Positions 1 to 11,548 of a DNA stretch of 64,000 bases are shown here, piece after piece. How positions within the stretch are numbered: position 1 is the first letter of the stretch; each line of letters starts with the position of its first letter. This DNA comes from Amphiura filiformis (Eukaryota > Echinodermata > Ophiuroidea > Amphilepidida > Amphiuridae). The notes under the pieces were generated by a model. It was not told where the DNA came from. It saw nothing but the letters and a program-made list of their open reading frames with translations, and searched no databases. The translations under genes and the position numbers were made by a program. The DNA lies in contig NC_092639.1 in NCBI RefSeq assembly GCF_039555335.1, positions 37,085,291 to 37,149,290 on the forward strand, read 5' to 3'.

Positions 1-370
1 AAATGTAAAAATATGGGGTCATTGGGTGAGAGCATGATTTTGGCATTCGGTGAGAACAAAATGTAAAAATATGGGGTCATTGGGTGAGAACATGACCTTT
101 TTTAATTGAAATTTTTGGGTGAGAGCCGAAACAGCGCCACAAAAACCTCGAAAATCGAATTTCTAGTACGAAATGGCTTCAAATTTCATTGTTTTTTCAA
201 AATAAGTACCAAAATCAGTATGAATGAAAGTTGCTGTTCAAATTGAACTTGTAAGGGTCTTTGGGTGACAGATCAAATGGAAAAATAGGGGGTCTTTGGG
301 TGACAGAGCACCGACAGAGCATGTGTTCGTAAAAAAAATATGGGGTCTTTGGGTGACAGCGATGCTGAAA
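1..370. repeat. Degenerate short tandem repeat (GGGTGA-type units)
   Basis: Two related motifs recur: ATGGGGTCATTGGGTGAGA near 13, 72 and 90, and GGGGTCTTTGGGTGACAG near 252, 290 and 341. Unit spacing is irregular, so this is an old, diverged array or a mobile-element end cut by the window start. Short open frames over it (296-571, 340-549) are low-complexity and not credible genes. The following stretch (410-470) is C/T-rich simple sequence. Confidence 0.6.
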
Positions 371-560
371 AAGGGGGTCTTAACAGCCCTACACGTCACC
401 TCCAAAGTTGGAGTGCCCCCCCCCCCGGGGGGCTTCCCCCTCCCGAGGCTCTTTTTCCTCTCTTTCTTTTTTTTCTCAAGGCACTATTTCCTCAATTTTC
501 ACTGTCATTTAGGAGCGGTGCTCCGCTCGGGCACAATTTGCATCCCTGAGTCCGCGGAAT

Positions 561-1241
561 CCGTGATATAATCAGAAAAATATAATAATTATATAAAATA
601 ATTTAATAGAACAATATTGAAGATCTAAAAATCTTGAATTGATATGAATTTGAAAACATTAAACTCATATTTAAGCTATAGGGGTGTGCACACCCCCCCC
701 TGCTGCAATAATTAGGCCTCATAGGCCTATGTGCCTGCTGGGGGCTGCTGGTACGATTTCCAAATGGCGAGTGCTAAAACTTTCCCCCCTACCCTCGGCC
801 AGCTGAAAAATCTTTGCCTTGCCCTTCTCGGCGGCCTGCCAAAAACTGAGTCCACCTCCTTTGCACCGTGGACAATTTTTGGGTTTCCACGGCGCCGAGC
901 GCAGGAAACATGGCATAGGCCTATACATGGCATACAGTATGATACCGGTATTTGATCGTTTCTGTCAGTATACTGTTTTCCTAAGCCTTTTTTGGTAAAG
1001 GCCGCGTAAATATGTGCCAAAAATTGCTTGCCCACCCACCCCTCTCAGCCTGTCAAATTTTCCCTCCCCAACTCGGGCGGTAAATGCCCCCCCCACCCCC
1101 AATGGAATACCAGAGGCAGGAAAATCGACATTGCGATCACTATTGCTAGTGAGATGGCGCTATTCAACTATACCGTGTGCCGATATTGCATGCAGTATCA
1201 TCGACATATTTTACTTCCGTGTGTGTTCTGATTTCTGATTG
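561..1241 (+). repeat. Direct repeat block, copy 1
   Basis: This block starts CCGTGATATAATCAGAAAAA and ends GTGTGTTCTGATTTCTGATT. It recurs almost unchanged at 1399-2033. The copies differ mainly by short indels around the AGGCCTAT-rich part, where copy 1 carries extra bases. The short open frames inside both copies are duplicated with the repeat and have no protein-like composition. I see no coding function. Confidence 0.85.
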
Positions 1242-1398
1242 ATTTTCATCACTTCCAGTGTACTTTTGTACTGTTTTCCTGACACTTCTGTGGGCTCTGC
1301 ACTGGAATGGTTATTCTTGGCCATTGAACTTTTCCTGTATTTGTGCCTACATTGGTTGTTTGTTTATCGTGCCTGCTTATGTGCACAGTGATTTTCAT
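1241..1398 (+). repeat. Spacer repeat, copy 1 (second copy 2699-2863)
   Basis: This sequence of about 160 bp begins GATTTTCATCACTTCCAG and ends GTGCACAGTGATTTTCATC. It separates the two large repeat blocks and is found again at about 2699-2863. Both edges carry the same GTGATTTTCATC word, which could have mediated the rearrangement. No coding potential is seen. Confidence 0.8.
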
Positions 1399-2033
1399 CC
1401 GTGATATAATCAGAAAAATATAATAATTATATAAAATAATTTAATAGAACAATATTGAAGATCTAAAAATCTTGAATTGATATGAATTTGAAAACATTAA
1501 ACTCATATTTAAGCTATAGGGCTGTGCAACACCCCCCCTGCTGGTACGATTTCCAAATGGCGAGTGCTAAAACTTTCCCCCTACCCTCGGCCAGCTGAAA
1601 AATCTTTGCCTTGCCCTTCTCGGCGGCCTGCCAAAACTGAGTCCACCTCCTTTGCACCGTGGACAATTTTGGGTTTCCACGGCGCCGAGCGCAGGAAACA
1701 TGGCATAGGCCTATAGGGGCCTACATGGCATATGATACCGGTATTTGATCGTTTCTGTCAGTATACTGTTTTCCTAAGCCTTTTTTGGTAAAGGCCGCGT
1801 AAATATGTGCCAAAAATTGCTTGCCCACCCACCCCTCTCAGCCTGTCAAATTTTCCCTCCCCAACTCGGGCGGTAAATGCCCCCCCCACCCCCAATGGAA
1901 TACCAGAGGCAGGAAAATCGACATTGCGATCACTATTGCTAGTGAGATGGCGCTATTCAACTATGTAAACTGTGTGCCGATATTGCATATCATCGACAGA
2001 TTTTACTTCCGTGTGTGTTCTGATTTCTGATTG
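1399..2033 (+). repeat. Direct repeat block, copy 2
   Basis: Second copy of the 561-1241 block, in the same orientation. Small differences include a GTAAACTGT word near 1965 and loss of bases near the GGCCTAT runs. The stretch 2034-2600 that follows is AT-rich and then C-rich non-coding DNA in which I recognise nothing. Confidence 0.85.
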
Positions 2034-2603
2034 TGATTGATACCACATTATCGCCTTTTCCAGGCTTATATATATTGGTATCCTTATTATATTATAATTA
2101 AAATAATTATTGATATTCGTTTCGTTAATACAATGAATATAATTGCTTTCGTATTATGGTAGGCCTATTGATTGCGTCGGTGTCATGCATGATAGTAGTA
2201 TAGGCCTACCTTACAACCCTGCATCAGTGAGGGTAAAAGGGGAAGGAAGCTTTCCCCCTGTGAGAAGTCTTACATGTGTTTTGTACTTTTTTGCCCATTT
2301 ATATTTCGTCCATTCTCCCCCCCCCTGAAAGTTGCCTTGCCCCTTGCCCCCGGGCTTGCCCCTCACCCCCAATTATGGCTCATACAAAACAAAAACTATA
2401 AGAAATTCAAGAATGCAGTCCAATGCCTTTCACCTGTAGTGAACTTACTTTCATTGAGTTAAGACAGAGCTTATTTTGCTCTGAGCTTGCCTGAGTTTTA
2501 TTTGAACATGCCTTCAGTTTTTGATTTGAATTTTTGATTTGAATTTGTTTTTAACCTATAGCATGTAGGCCTACTTTTCGTTGTTTGCTTTTATTGTCTG
2601 TCG

Positions 2604-2645
2604 CTGAAGAAGAGCAGTTTATTTGCTCGAAACGTCGCGACGCGT
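2604..2645 (+). ncRNA. Hammerhead-ribozyme-like hairpin (weak candidate)
   Basis: The order CTGAAGA (2604-2610), a GAGC/GCTC stem around a nine-base loop (2612-2628), then GAAAC (2629-2633) resembles the conserved core of hammerhead ribozymes, where the seventh core position is free. A short third stem with a GTC cleavage triplet could form from 2632 to 2645. Two points count against it: an extra A lies between the core and stem II, and I cannot pair a convincing stem I. It may be a degenerate transposon-borne ribozyme such as those of Penelope-like elements, or a look-alike. Confidence 0.25.
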
Positions 2646-2698
2646 CGGTTGTTTGTTTGTTTCTGTCTGTTTGGGCTTGTTTGTCTGCTATATTATGT

Positions 2699-2863
2699 AC
2701 AGTGATTTTCATCACTTCCAGTGTACTTTTGTACTGTTTTCCTGACACTTCTGTGGGCTCTGCACTGGAATGGTTATTCTTGGCCATTGAACTTTTCCTG
2801 TTTTTGTGCCTACATTGGTTGTTTGTTTATCGTGCCTGTTTATGTGCACAGTGATTTTCATCA
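2699..2863 (+). repeat. Spacer repeat, copy 2
   Basis: This is the same sequence as 1241-1398, again ending with GTGCACAGTGATTTTCATC. It lies next to, but not within, a copy of the larger 561-1241 block. From 2870 to 3110 I see only T-rich non-coding sequence, with a C-run near 3053. Confidence 0.8.
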
Positions 2864-3109
2864 CTTGTTCTCAGGCCCGCAGACAGGATTCATTTGCGAG
2901 GGGCTGATTTTGAAAAAGTGGATTTTTTGTCAAAATTTGGACGTTTTTTGACAAAAAAGGCATAAAAAAACCGCATATTTTTCCCGCTACGCTCGCAAAT
3001 GGGACCTTTTTGGGGGAAAAAGAGGACTTTTTGGCCCTTTGGAGGGGCGTATGCCCCCCCCGGTTACGGGCCTGTAGTGTAATTGGCCCTGTAGTGATGG
3101 GGAATGCCT

Positions 3110-4245
3110 TAACAACTGGGCCTAGTGCAAATGATCTTACCCTTCTTATCTTTACAACTCGAAGGAGCCTGACAGCTTCCATTCCCCGCGTTGGAACACA
3201 GGTTCAAACCCGGATCTCGCCTTTGGAAGCACCTCACCAGCTTCCTACACGGCGAGTCCTTGGCAGATTTCCACGATCTCAACACCGACCTTCGCTGATA
3301 ACATCTCCATCTCTCGTAGCACCAACTACAAGCAAAGCAGTGAAGCGCTGGAACTTTCGCAAGGCTCAGTTTCAACGGATAACAAACGAGGGGGTCTCAA
3401 GCCTACCACGCCCAGACAGTGAAGACCTGGACTCAGCATGCAAGGCCTACTGCAACCTGCTCATCCATGAAGCAAAGCAGTCAATGCCACGTGGCTACCA
3501 GTGGAGCTACATCCCATGCTGGGATGATAAATGTCAAGAGCTGTATGATGATTACATTGAAGCTGGACCAGGTGAGAGGTCACAAGCAACTGCTTCCACA
3601 CTGCTGTCACGCCTAAATGAGAAGCGCCAAGAACGCTGGGCTGAAACTGTTGAGTCAATCGACTTCACTCACTCCTAGCCTGCCGGCGCCGCAGAGCATG
3701 GCACACAGTCAACCAATTAACTGGCCGGGAAACTTCATCTCCAACCAAGTGCCCAGTAAGTGCTAACTCCATCGCATATCAGCTAGTCCAGAACGGCCGA
3801 TTCAAGAACCGGAACTCAGATCGGGATTTCTCAAGATGCGTTGAAAAATAAGTGGCCAGTCTTTGAAAGACGGACACCCATGACACAATCAGTTCACAGT
3901 GGAGGAAATGTCATCAGCTATCAAACTGCTGAAAGCAGGCAAGGCCCCAGGACTTGATATCATACATCCTGAGTTCCTCCTTCATGCTGGCAACGCCGTC
4001 ACCAACTGGCTACGCCTCTTTTTGTCATTTTCGATGAGCCAATGCAAAATCCCTAAGATCTGGCGCAGGGCTACCGTGATCGCCCTACCGAAGCCGAACA
4101 AACCCAAGGATGAGCCAATGAGCTACAGGCCCATCTCATTGCTGTGCATCCCCTACAAACTTCTTCACCGACTAATCCACGCACGGGTTAACCCCATCAT
4201 TGATCCTCAACTGCCCCACGAGCAAGCTGGCTTCCGCCAGGGTAG
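3110..4245 (+). pseudogene. Non-LTR retrotransposon relic, 5' part (endonuclease end and RT fingers)
   Basis: Broken frames encode the end of an endonuclease region (around 3180-3400, frameshifted), a linker with KRWNFRKAQF and PGERSQ, then after more breaks a reverse-transcriptase start with KAPGLDIIHPEFL, the IWRRATVIALPKPNKP block, YRPISLLCIPYKLLHRLI and EQAGFRQG (3899-4240). These are the fingers-side blocks of LINE reverse transcriptases of the jockey/I/CR1 type. The frame stops at 4241-4245, where a complete LTR element is inserted, and resumes at 9381. The 5' end is truncated. This copy is dead. Confidence 0.85.
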
Positions 4246-5614
4246 TGTAACAGAATTAGGCTCGAGCGGTCTGGCAGGCGGGGTAAGGGTCAGGCACAGA
4301 AACCTGGCCGATGTCTGAAGTGCGAAATCGCATGCGCGAAACACAAAAAGGCGCTTAATTTGAATAATTGACACATGCAGCATGGGACGCGCAGATAGCA
4401 ACCGCGACAAAAGGGCGCTTACTTAAATACAAGAAAATCACATAGGAACATAATTTGGCGATTAATTTGAAAATTGACACAGGCAGCGTGGGATGCGCCG
4501 GAAGCAAACGCGATAAGAGGGCGCTTACTTAATAATACAAGAAAAACACACAGGACTCGTTTTGCTTACACCTTGGAAAAACATCTTATATTAACTTGAA
4601 AACATGAATAAAATACACGGCACTGATTGATCTCAAAAGTCAAATCCTGGTTTCATATTATTATGTGTACCACAACGGTTGGCTTGACTCATAAACATGA
4701 ATATCACGTCACGTACCAGCACTAGGGGAGCAAATCATTGGTTCCAGAAAAACAATTTAGTCAATAAAATAAAGTCACTGGGTCACATAATAAAACATAA
4801 AAATATACACAATAAAATGGAACCAAACCACAGTCATGAAATGCAATGGTCAACAGAAATGTGTGTGTGAAGCTGTGTGTAAACCCGGGTATTTTAATTT
4901 ATGGCCATTTGTTTATGTCTGAAAAGTGCACCTTATTTTATGTCAGCGCTGAACAATATGAATGAGTCATTTTTATAAACAATCTGCGAACCTGTATCAT
5001 ACAGTCTATATATGCTGTACACAAGATCATGATCGTCGAATACGATGTCCCATCACAATGTCCCAATGTACTGTCGCCTGCAGACTGAGATGTAAAATAA
5101 CGAAGCACCCAAATCTCCATTGCACGCTGTATCCAATGTCAAAACAACTCAGAAGCACTCACATTCTGCATCAAAAATCTCCATAAATCACCATGTATTC
5201 ATTCATCATTGGATCACATTTGCAGCAGAAGTTCTTGTATTAATCATAGCTGCAGGTTATATTTCAAATCATCCTCCAAATCAGCATAAATCAGTCAAAA
5301 TCAGTGAAATAATCACCCAAAATTACGTTACCCAAATGATTGTTTATGATTCCCAGTCGATTGTGCTCAAGCAACAGAAAATGTCACGTTTTAGCACAAT
5401 CCTCCGGGAGCAAAGTTCAGGGTATACGACAACACACGGCCAGCGCTTCACTGGTGCACACAAATGCTGAGTGAGTCTGATTTCTCAGAAAATCACGCAA
5501 TTTCACAGCCAAAAATGAGGGCGCTATGACGGTCTGCTGATTGATGACAATTCCAGACGGTGCATTATCATGATTATGCGAGGGGTTGATTTAGCACAGG
5601 AAAATTCCGTTACA
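4246..5614 (-). repeat. Long terminal repeat, left (3' LTR in element orientation)
   Basis: 1369 bp, pairing with 8008-9376. Differences are a handful of substitutions and compensating small indels close to the outer end (near 4258-4320 versus 8020-8085). Both copies contain short frames (for example a 116-residue one) that are repeated only because the LTR is. I see no gene in it. The element reads on the minus strand, so its transcription start would lie in the other LTR copy. Confidence 0.92.
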
Positions 5615-5628
5615 CAACCCCCTCCTCC
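5615..5628 (-). other. Polypurine tract
   Basis: On the minus strand this reads GGAGGAGGGGG followed by TTG and then the LTR start TGTAACGG. A purine run directly before an LTR is the usual plus-strand priming site, and here it sets the element's orientation as minus. Confidence 0.8.
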
Positions 5629-7990
5629 ATCGAAGCGCTGTCCCAGCGCTGACAAACCACCAGGCATAAAGGGAGTGTACATGTATTATTGTTCCACAGT
5701 ACTCTTTGGTATGTGTCCATAGCAGTAGCATATTTAAGTATCAGTTCAGCATCTCAATGTTCACTGCCAGCACAAAAAGTGACATGTGTTTAGATGTACA
5801 TGGATTAATACTATATCACAGTGCTCCTTTGTATGTGTCCATAACAGTGGCATTTTTATAAACTCAGTTCAACTTTAAATGTTCACTGCTAGCACAAAAG
5901 TGACTCTTTAGTTTCTCAATATACTTTACCCGTCACTGTCAATTGCCTGCTAAATTACAGCACAGATTTGTTTACATGAAATATGTAGATTGATTCACAC
6001 CTTTACTTTGCATAAACAATATATTATGACACACAATTTACAGTTATAATTTTTTCATTACTTGGCATTAAGTTAAAGCTTCATGTCATTGTCAAACAAA
6101 ATGATGTGAATGAATTAATGATGTATTAGTGAAATGGAGGAGTGAATGAACATGACATGAAATGCACAACCAATAATCAACATTTTGCATAGATTAAAAC
6201 ACACACTTTCCAAGGTGTAAACTTAGTGAAAAACACAGCGCTGAACCGAACGCTACCAAAATTGAAAATTATGCAAGCATATGTAAATGCCGAGCATCGC
6301 CAATCGCAGAAACAAGCGCCATACTCTGAAAATAGCCAAGTCGGACGTTAGCCACCACAATGATAATTTAACAATTTGCACATGTATGAAAACACAACAG
6401 CGAATGTGAACTCCTTCCTTTGAACAATCGTCTTGTAGATGTCTATACATGCATCTAACAGCTAGTCTATACACCCCACAGACTGGTAAAAGTCGGTGCA
6501 ACTAATTTACTCCTTCCAGGCAATACTCGAAGTAGATGTCTATAAATGCATCGATCAAATCTTCTTCACAATGTTCGCTTCAGATTATTTTATGACACTT
6601 GAAAACAGCATTGAAACACCATCCTCCTCTTCTGCTAGACATACACTGATTGGTCCCTCCACAATTAACTACGCTTGCATGGCCATAACTCCGATAATCA
6701 AATCACTGTCGAGTACTCTATCAGCCTCAGGTTCATTGAAATCACTGCGCAAACACATCATCAAAACAGTCTCTGAATCACCACCTCTGATTGAAATCCT
6801 GATAACACACAAATAATTCACATAATTTACTGCACATACGCGTCTCAAATCACTACTATGAACTACCACCAGGGTCGTCCCGGGACTACCGGAGCCAGGG
6901 GGTCAACATGGTCCTCCTGGTCGGCACGAGCCTGTCATCGCTCAAAAATTACTTCCGCTGACTTCAGCATATTTCCCTTGAATTACTCCTGTATGACTTC
7001 CTCTCCAAACTCAGTGTTTCTTCAACCTCAGCTGTCCTATTTTATTGTCTTCACTCTTGGTACGACAACACTCCCTTGTGGCACACACAGTAGCAACGGC
7101 CCGGAAAGACACCAGTCTACAAGAAGACAGAATCTACCTACAAATTCAGCAGACCTGTCTCCCGATCCAACCGAGATGGGCACCACGCAGGAGGCTATCA
7201 GGATGATCTCATGTACAATGCATTGGCTGGCTTTACTTGTCCTCATTGGCGAGCTCTTATTGTCATTAAATGGTTCAATTACGCTACATATGTACAAATC
7301 AGTGCAGCTGGGTAGTTACAAATCCTCTCCAGAACGCACATATCCATACTCAGTCTTCAGGGGCTAAATTAATCATAAGTCCATCTGCATCCATCATTTG
7401 AGTCTCCATCGCAACCTCTTGAACTTGAAGGGATCACGTCTCAACTTCAGGCATTCAGCAGACAAAACACTTTGATTCTCCTCCGTCGACACCTGACTTA
7501 TGCGCTGGTTGCAACCCCTACTCTGCTAACACAAGATGATTTTAATTGGTAAACACAAAACATGACATGAAATTTTAAAAGTCATCCAACCCCAAGAAAA
7601 AGCACTAGTAGTCTTTCACCTGATAAAATATTTACAAGATGAACATCACATTATTGTCTCTGCCGGAACTATTATCACCTGAGTCGATGTGTCGGATCAG
7701 TGCTTGTCTAACAACCGAGATTTCCCTACATGGCCAGGCAAGAAAATCCATTAAACAAGGTCAGCCATAAATAGTCTCCTTCACAATCACTCTAAAAGAC
7801 CTGCAGTTATGATGACAAAAAGTGCTACCGATGCTCCTTTAATTTCTCCGTGATTGGTAAAAATTACTCATATTTACAAATAGACTTGAGTGGGTTGCAG
7901 CTGCAAAATTCAGTCACTTCAAATATCCATACCACAATATAACAGAATATGGTGAGCACAAACAACAAAAATAAGAAAACAAATAACAAT
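5629..7990 (-). other. LTR-element interior without recognisable genes
   Basis: About 2.4 kb between the LTRs. The longest open frames are 169 codons on plus (6858-7367) and under 90 on minus. None shows retroviral-type protease, RT, RNase H or integrase motifs. A patch near 6866-6925 is G/C-rich with proline/glycine codons in one plus frame, which could be captured host sequence or chance. A decayed gag cannot be excluded by eye. Confidence 0.7.
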
Positions 7991-8006
7991 CCCACTTCTG
8001 ACACCA
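7991..8006 (-). other. Primer-binding-site candidate
   Basis: On the minus strand the bases just inside the LTR read TGGTGTCAGAAGTGGG, one base from the LTR end. A TGG start is expected because it pairs with the CCA end of a tRNA. I cannot name the tRNA from memory with confidence. Confidence 0.7.
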
Positions 8007-8007
8007 A

Positions 8008-9376
8008 TGTAACAGAATTAAGGTCCGAGCGGTCTGGACGGCGGGGTAAGGGTCAGGCGCAGAAACCTGGCCGATGTCTGAGTGCGAAATCGCATGCGCA
8101 AAACACAAAAAGGCGCTTAATTTGAATAATTGACACATGCAGCATGGGACGCGCAGATAGCAACCGCGACAAAAGGGCGCTTACTTAAATACAAGAAAAT
8201 CACATAGGAACATAATTTGGCGATTAATTTGAAAATTGACACAGGCAGCGTGGGATGCGCCGGAAGCAAACGCGATAAGAGGGCGCTTACTTAATAATAC
8301 AAAAAAAACACACAGGACTCGTTTTGCTTACACCTTGGAAAAACATCTTATATTAACTTGAAAACATGAATAAAATACACGGCACTGATTGATCTCAAAA
8401 GTCAAATCCTGGTTTCATATTATTATGTGTACCACAACGGTTGGCTTGACTCATAAACATGAATATCACGTCACGTACCAGCACTAGGGGAGCAAATTAT
8501 TGGTTCCAGAAAAACAATTTAGTCAATAAAATAAAGTCACTGGGTCACATAATAAAACATAAAAATATACACAATAAAATGGAACCAAACCACAGTCATG
8601 AAATGCAATGGTCAACAGAAATGTGTGTGTGAAGCTGTGTGTAAACCCGGGTATTTTAATTTATGGCCATTTGTTTATGTCTGAAAAGTGCACCTTATTT
8701 TATGTCAGCGCTGAACAATATGAATGAGTCATTTTTATAAACAATCTGCGAACCTGTATCATACAGTCTATATATGCTGTACACAAGATCATGATCGTCG
8801 AATACGATGACCCATCACAATGTCCCAATGTACTGTCGCCTGCAGACTGAGATGTAAAATAACGAAGCACCCAAATCTCCATTGCACGCTGTATCCAATG
8901 TCAAAACAACTCAGAAGCACTCACATTCTGCATCAAAAATCTCCGTAAATCACCATGTATTCATTCATCATTGGATCACATTTGCAGCAGAAGTTCTTGT
9001 ATTAATCATAGCTGCAGGTTATATTTCAAATCATCCTCCAAATCAGCATAAATCAGTCAAAATCAGTGAAATAATCACCCAAAATTACGTTACCCAAATG
9101 ATTGTTTATGATTCCCAGTCGATTGTGCTCAAGCAACAGAAAATGTCACGTTTTAGCACAATCCTCCGGGAGCAAAGTTCAGGGTATACGACAACACACG
9201 GCCAGCGCTTCACTGGTGCACACAAATGCTGAGTGAGTCTGATTTCTCAGAAAATCACGCAATTTTACAGCCAAAAATGAGGGCGCTATGACGGTCTGCT
9301 GATTGATGACAATTCCAGACGGTGCATTATCATGATTATGCGAGGGGTTGATTTGGCACAGGAAAATTCCGTTACA
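8008..9376 (-). repeat. Long terminal repeat, right (5' LTR in element orientation)
   Basis: Partner of 4246-5614 and of equal length (1369 bp). It starts TGTAACAGAATTA and ends TTCCGTTACA, giving short inverted termini as in integrase-inserted elements. The target duplication GTAG follows at 9377. Confidence 0.92.
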
Positions 9377-9380
9377 GTAG

Positions 9381-10772
9381 GTTAACTGTAGACCAAGTGA
9401 CCCTCTTTACACAGGACATTGAAGATACATTTGAGAACCAGGAGAAAGCTGGAGCTGATATGATACCGGACAGACGTATGGTTCATTGCATCCTGAACTT
9501 GATCTCAAACCGGAGCTTCATACTGAAGACCAGTGACGGACAGCAAAACAGACTCCGCCGCCTTAACAACGGGGTTCCTCAGGGGTCTGTTCTGGCTCCT
9601 TTGCTATTCAACACTTACATTCATGACCTGCCAGAGACAACATCTAAGAAGTACGGCTACGCAGACGACATAGCCATCCTGCAACGCACAGGAAATGGTC
9701 AAACATCGAGAAGGTCCTCAGCAATGACATGGATTCCCTATCAACATATCTGAGGAACTGGCGTCTTAAGCTCAGTGAAGGGAAAACAGTTTCCAGCAGC
9801 TTTCCACCTGAACAACGAAAGAAGCTAAGCGGGAGATAAACATCGTGGTCAATAAGAGTCGAGTTGCTTTCCAAGCTACTCCTACCTATCTTGGAGTGAA
9901 ACTTGACAGATCGCTTACCTACCGACAACACCTGGCAGGCCTCCGCGACAAAGTCACAGCATGGGGAGCTCTTATTCGACGCCTAGCAGGAACAAGTTGG
10001 GGAGCCAGCGTTTCCACCTTACGCACTGCAACCCTGGCTTTGGTTTACGCCCCAGCCGAATACTGCGCACCTGTACGGAGTAGGAGTGCCCCGCATACCT
10101 AGTGGACATAAGCTTGAACAACTCTCTCCGCACCATAAGTGGTTGCCTTCCCCTAGTAGAACAGCTGCCAGTACTAGCAGGTATTCCACCAGCCGATCTG
10201 AGGAGGAAGTCGCAGACCATGGCCTTGACTCGGCGTGCTTTGAACCCAGGCCATCTTCTCCGTGAAGTGGTCAATAGAGATGTCCAGCAACCTCGACTGA
10301 AGTCGCGGCACCCATTTACATCGGAGCCACATGCTCATGATCTGTCAGGCACAGACCAATGAGACATCGACTCACTGGACTGGCAATGGCAGCAGAGATG
10401 ACAGTTGTTATCTTCGCCCCTGAAGAGCTATATCCAAGATACGTCGAAATCCAGCCCTAGCTCGGATTTGCCACGCCATGCATGGGTGAAACTCAACCGT
10501 TTGCGAACAGGAGTGGGTCGCTTCAGGGCCCGGGATTCAGGGCCAGTATGTATAGATGGGGCCTCACCCAAAGCCCACTTTGTGAGTACGGAAAGGAAGA
10601 GCAGACAGCAGATCACATTATCCAAGCTTGTCACCTTCATCGCCCCCCAAATGGAGCCAACGGACTCTTCGAAGTTGATGCTTCCACACGAGACTGGCTG
10701 CTCAACAGCAAACTTGAGATTTGAATCTCCCTCGTTAGCATCATATATACAAAAGAAGAAGAGAAGAAGTGT
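9381..10772 (+). pseudogene. Non-LTR retrotransposon relic, 3' part (RT palm to C-terminus)
   Basis: This continues the frame cut at 4245. Visible pieces are VDQVTLFTQDIEDTFENQ, the motif-B block GVPQGSVLAPLLFN, the catalytic YADDIAIL (about 9655-9680), then FQATPTYLGVKLDRSLTYR and a C-terminal region with a cysteine/histidine block CEYGKEEQTADHIIQAC (about 10575-10625). The motif-A aspartate block expected after the ENQEKAGA stretch is missing, so an internal deletion removed a catalytic residue. Several frameshifts follow. The 3' end runs into a GAAGAAGAG simple tail near 10750-10772, typical of LINEs that end in short repeats. Confidence 0.85.
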
Positions 10773-11127
10773 AATTTTGTATTCCCATTGATCCTTGTGT
10801 TTTTACAGGTTTAGCACGTCTGTGGGCATTGGAATTGGTCATTTTTGGCTGTCGAACTATACCTACTTATAATGCATACATTTGCCGTTTTTGTCCCCCT
10901 CTGCGCACTGTCTAGTCTGTATATTTTACTTGTTTCCCCACGTCAATTTGGTGTACTTGGCTCCTTTTCTTTTCAGGCATGCCTTGCATCCATTTAATAC
11001 TCCTGCCAATAGCTCTTGTACGTAGACCCGCTTCCTTCAACTTACGCATCATGATAAGGTTTCTTAAAATTAGCATTAGCCATATTCGTATACAGCTCAT
11101 GAACTTATTTATAAGAGTGTATACCGA
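10773..11127. other. Non-coding spacer
   Basis: Unremarkable AT-rich sequence between the LINE tail and a foldback. A short minus-strand frame (10912-11157) has no recognisable features. I see nothing else here. Confidence 0.5.
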
Positions 11128-11548
11128 TATGTGACATGTCATGTCAAAATCAGACACTTTTGGCAGGTTATAAATTTTGAGGTTTTTACATATCTTAAAT
11201 ATAGAGATATTTTGCTCCGTAACGCCATTTTCCCCAATGAAACATTCCTAAACGAAGATAATGAGTTCGTAAGTAAATGGTATTATAAAATTGGAAATTG
11301 AGATATCGGCCTTTAAAAATATTATTGACAATGTTGAGAGTAGGAATTACCTTGAAAAATGTCTCAAAATATACAAGATGCCAGTTATATTCCGGTCTGA
11401 AACTATCAGACAATATTTTTAACATTAATAACATCACAAATTCGCAACAAACCCAAATTGTGAAAAAAATCACCCGGGCAGATTTTTGGCTATTTCTCCA
11501 TTTACGATCCTGCCCAAAAGTGTCTGCTTTTGACACGTCACATATACC
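11128..11548. mobile_element. Foldback/MITE-like element
   Basis: The ends are inverted copies: TGTGACATGTC with AGACACTTTTGGCAGG on the left (11129-11167) and CCTGCCCAAAAGTGTCT with GACACGTCACATATA on the right (11510-11550). The interior is AT-rich with no transposase. The target duplication is not clear. The stretch 11549-11934 upstream of the next gene shows no repeat or gene that I recognise. Confidence 0.6.

Larger units (their letters stand above)
4246..9376 (-). mobile_element. Complete non-autonomous LTR retrotransposon inserted in a LINE
   Basis: The element is 5131 bp with direct terminal repeats of 1369 bp each (4246-5614 and 8008-9376). It begins TGTAAC and ends GTTACA. A four-base target duplication GTAG flanks it (4242-4245 and 9377-9380), and removing the element restores the host LINE frame through GFRQG. 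A purine tract lies beside the left LTR on the minus strand, and a TGG-starting primer-binding-like site lies beside the right LTR, so it is transcribed on the minus strand. The 2393-bp interior has no gag, protease, RT or integrase that I recognise. It must therefore be mobilised by another element, as with LARD-type elements. Near-identical LTRs indicate a young insertion. Confidence 0.93.

Noticed and set aside
1028-1231. A 67-codon frame also seen at 1821-2030
   Set aside because: Duplicated with its non-coding repeat block; composition shows no domain and the second copy diverges in frame.
5120-5470. A 116-codon frame that also occurs almost unchanged at 8882-9232
   Set aside because: It is repeated because it lies in both LTRs. 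Being kept in two LTRs of a young insertion is not evidence of coding function.
6858-7367. A 169-codon frame in the LTR-element interior
   Set aside because: It lies antisense to the element, has low-complexity GTTGARGSTWSSW sequence and no known motif. I kept only the remark that the patch may be captured sequence.
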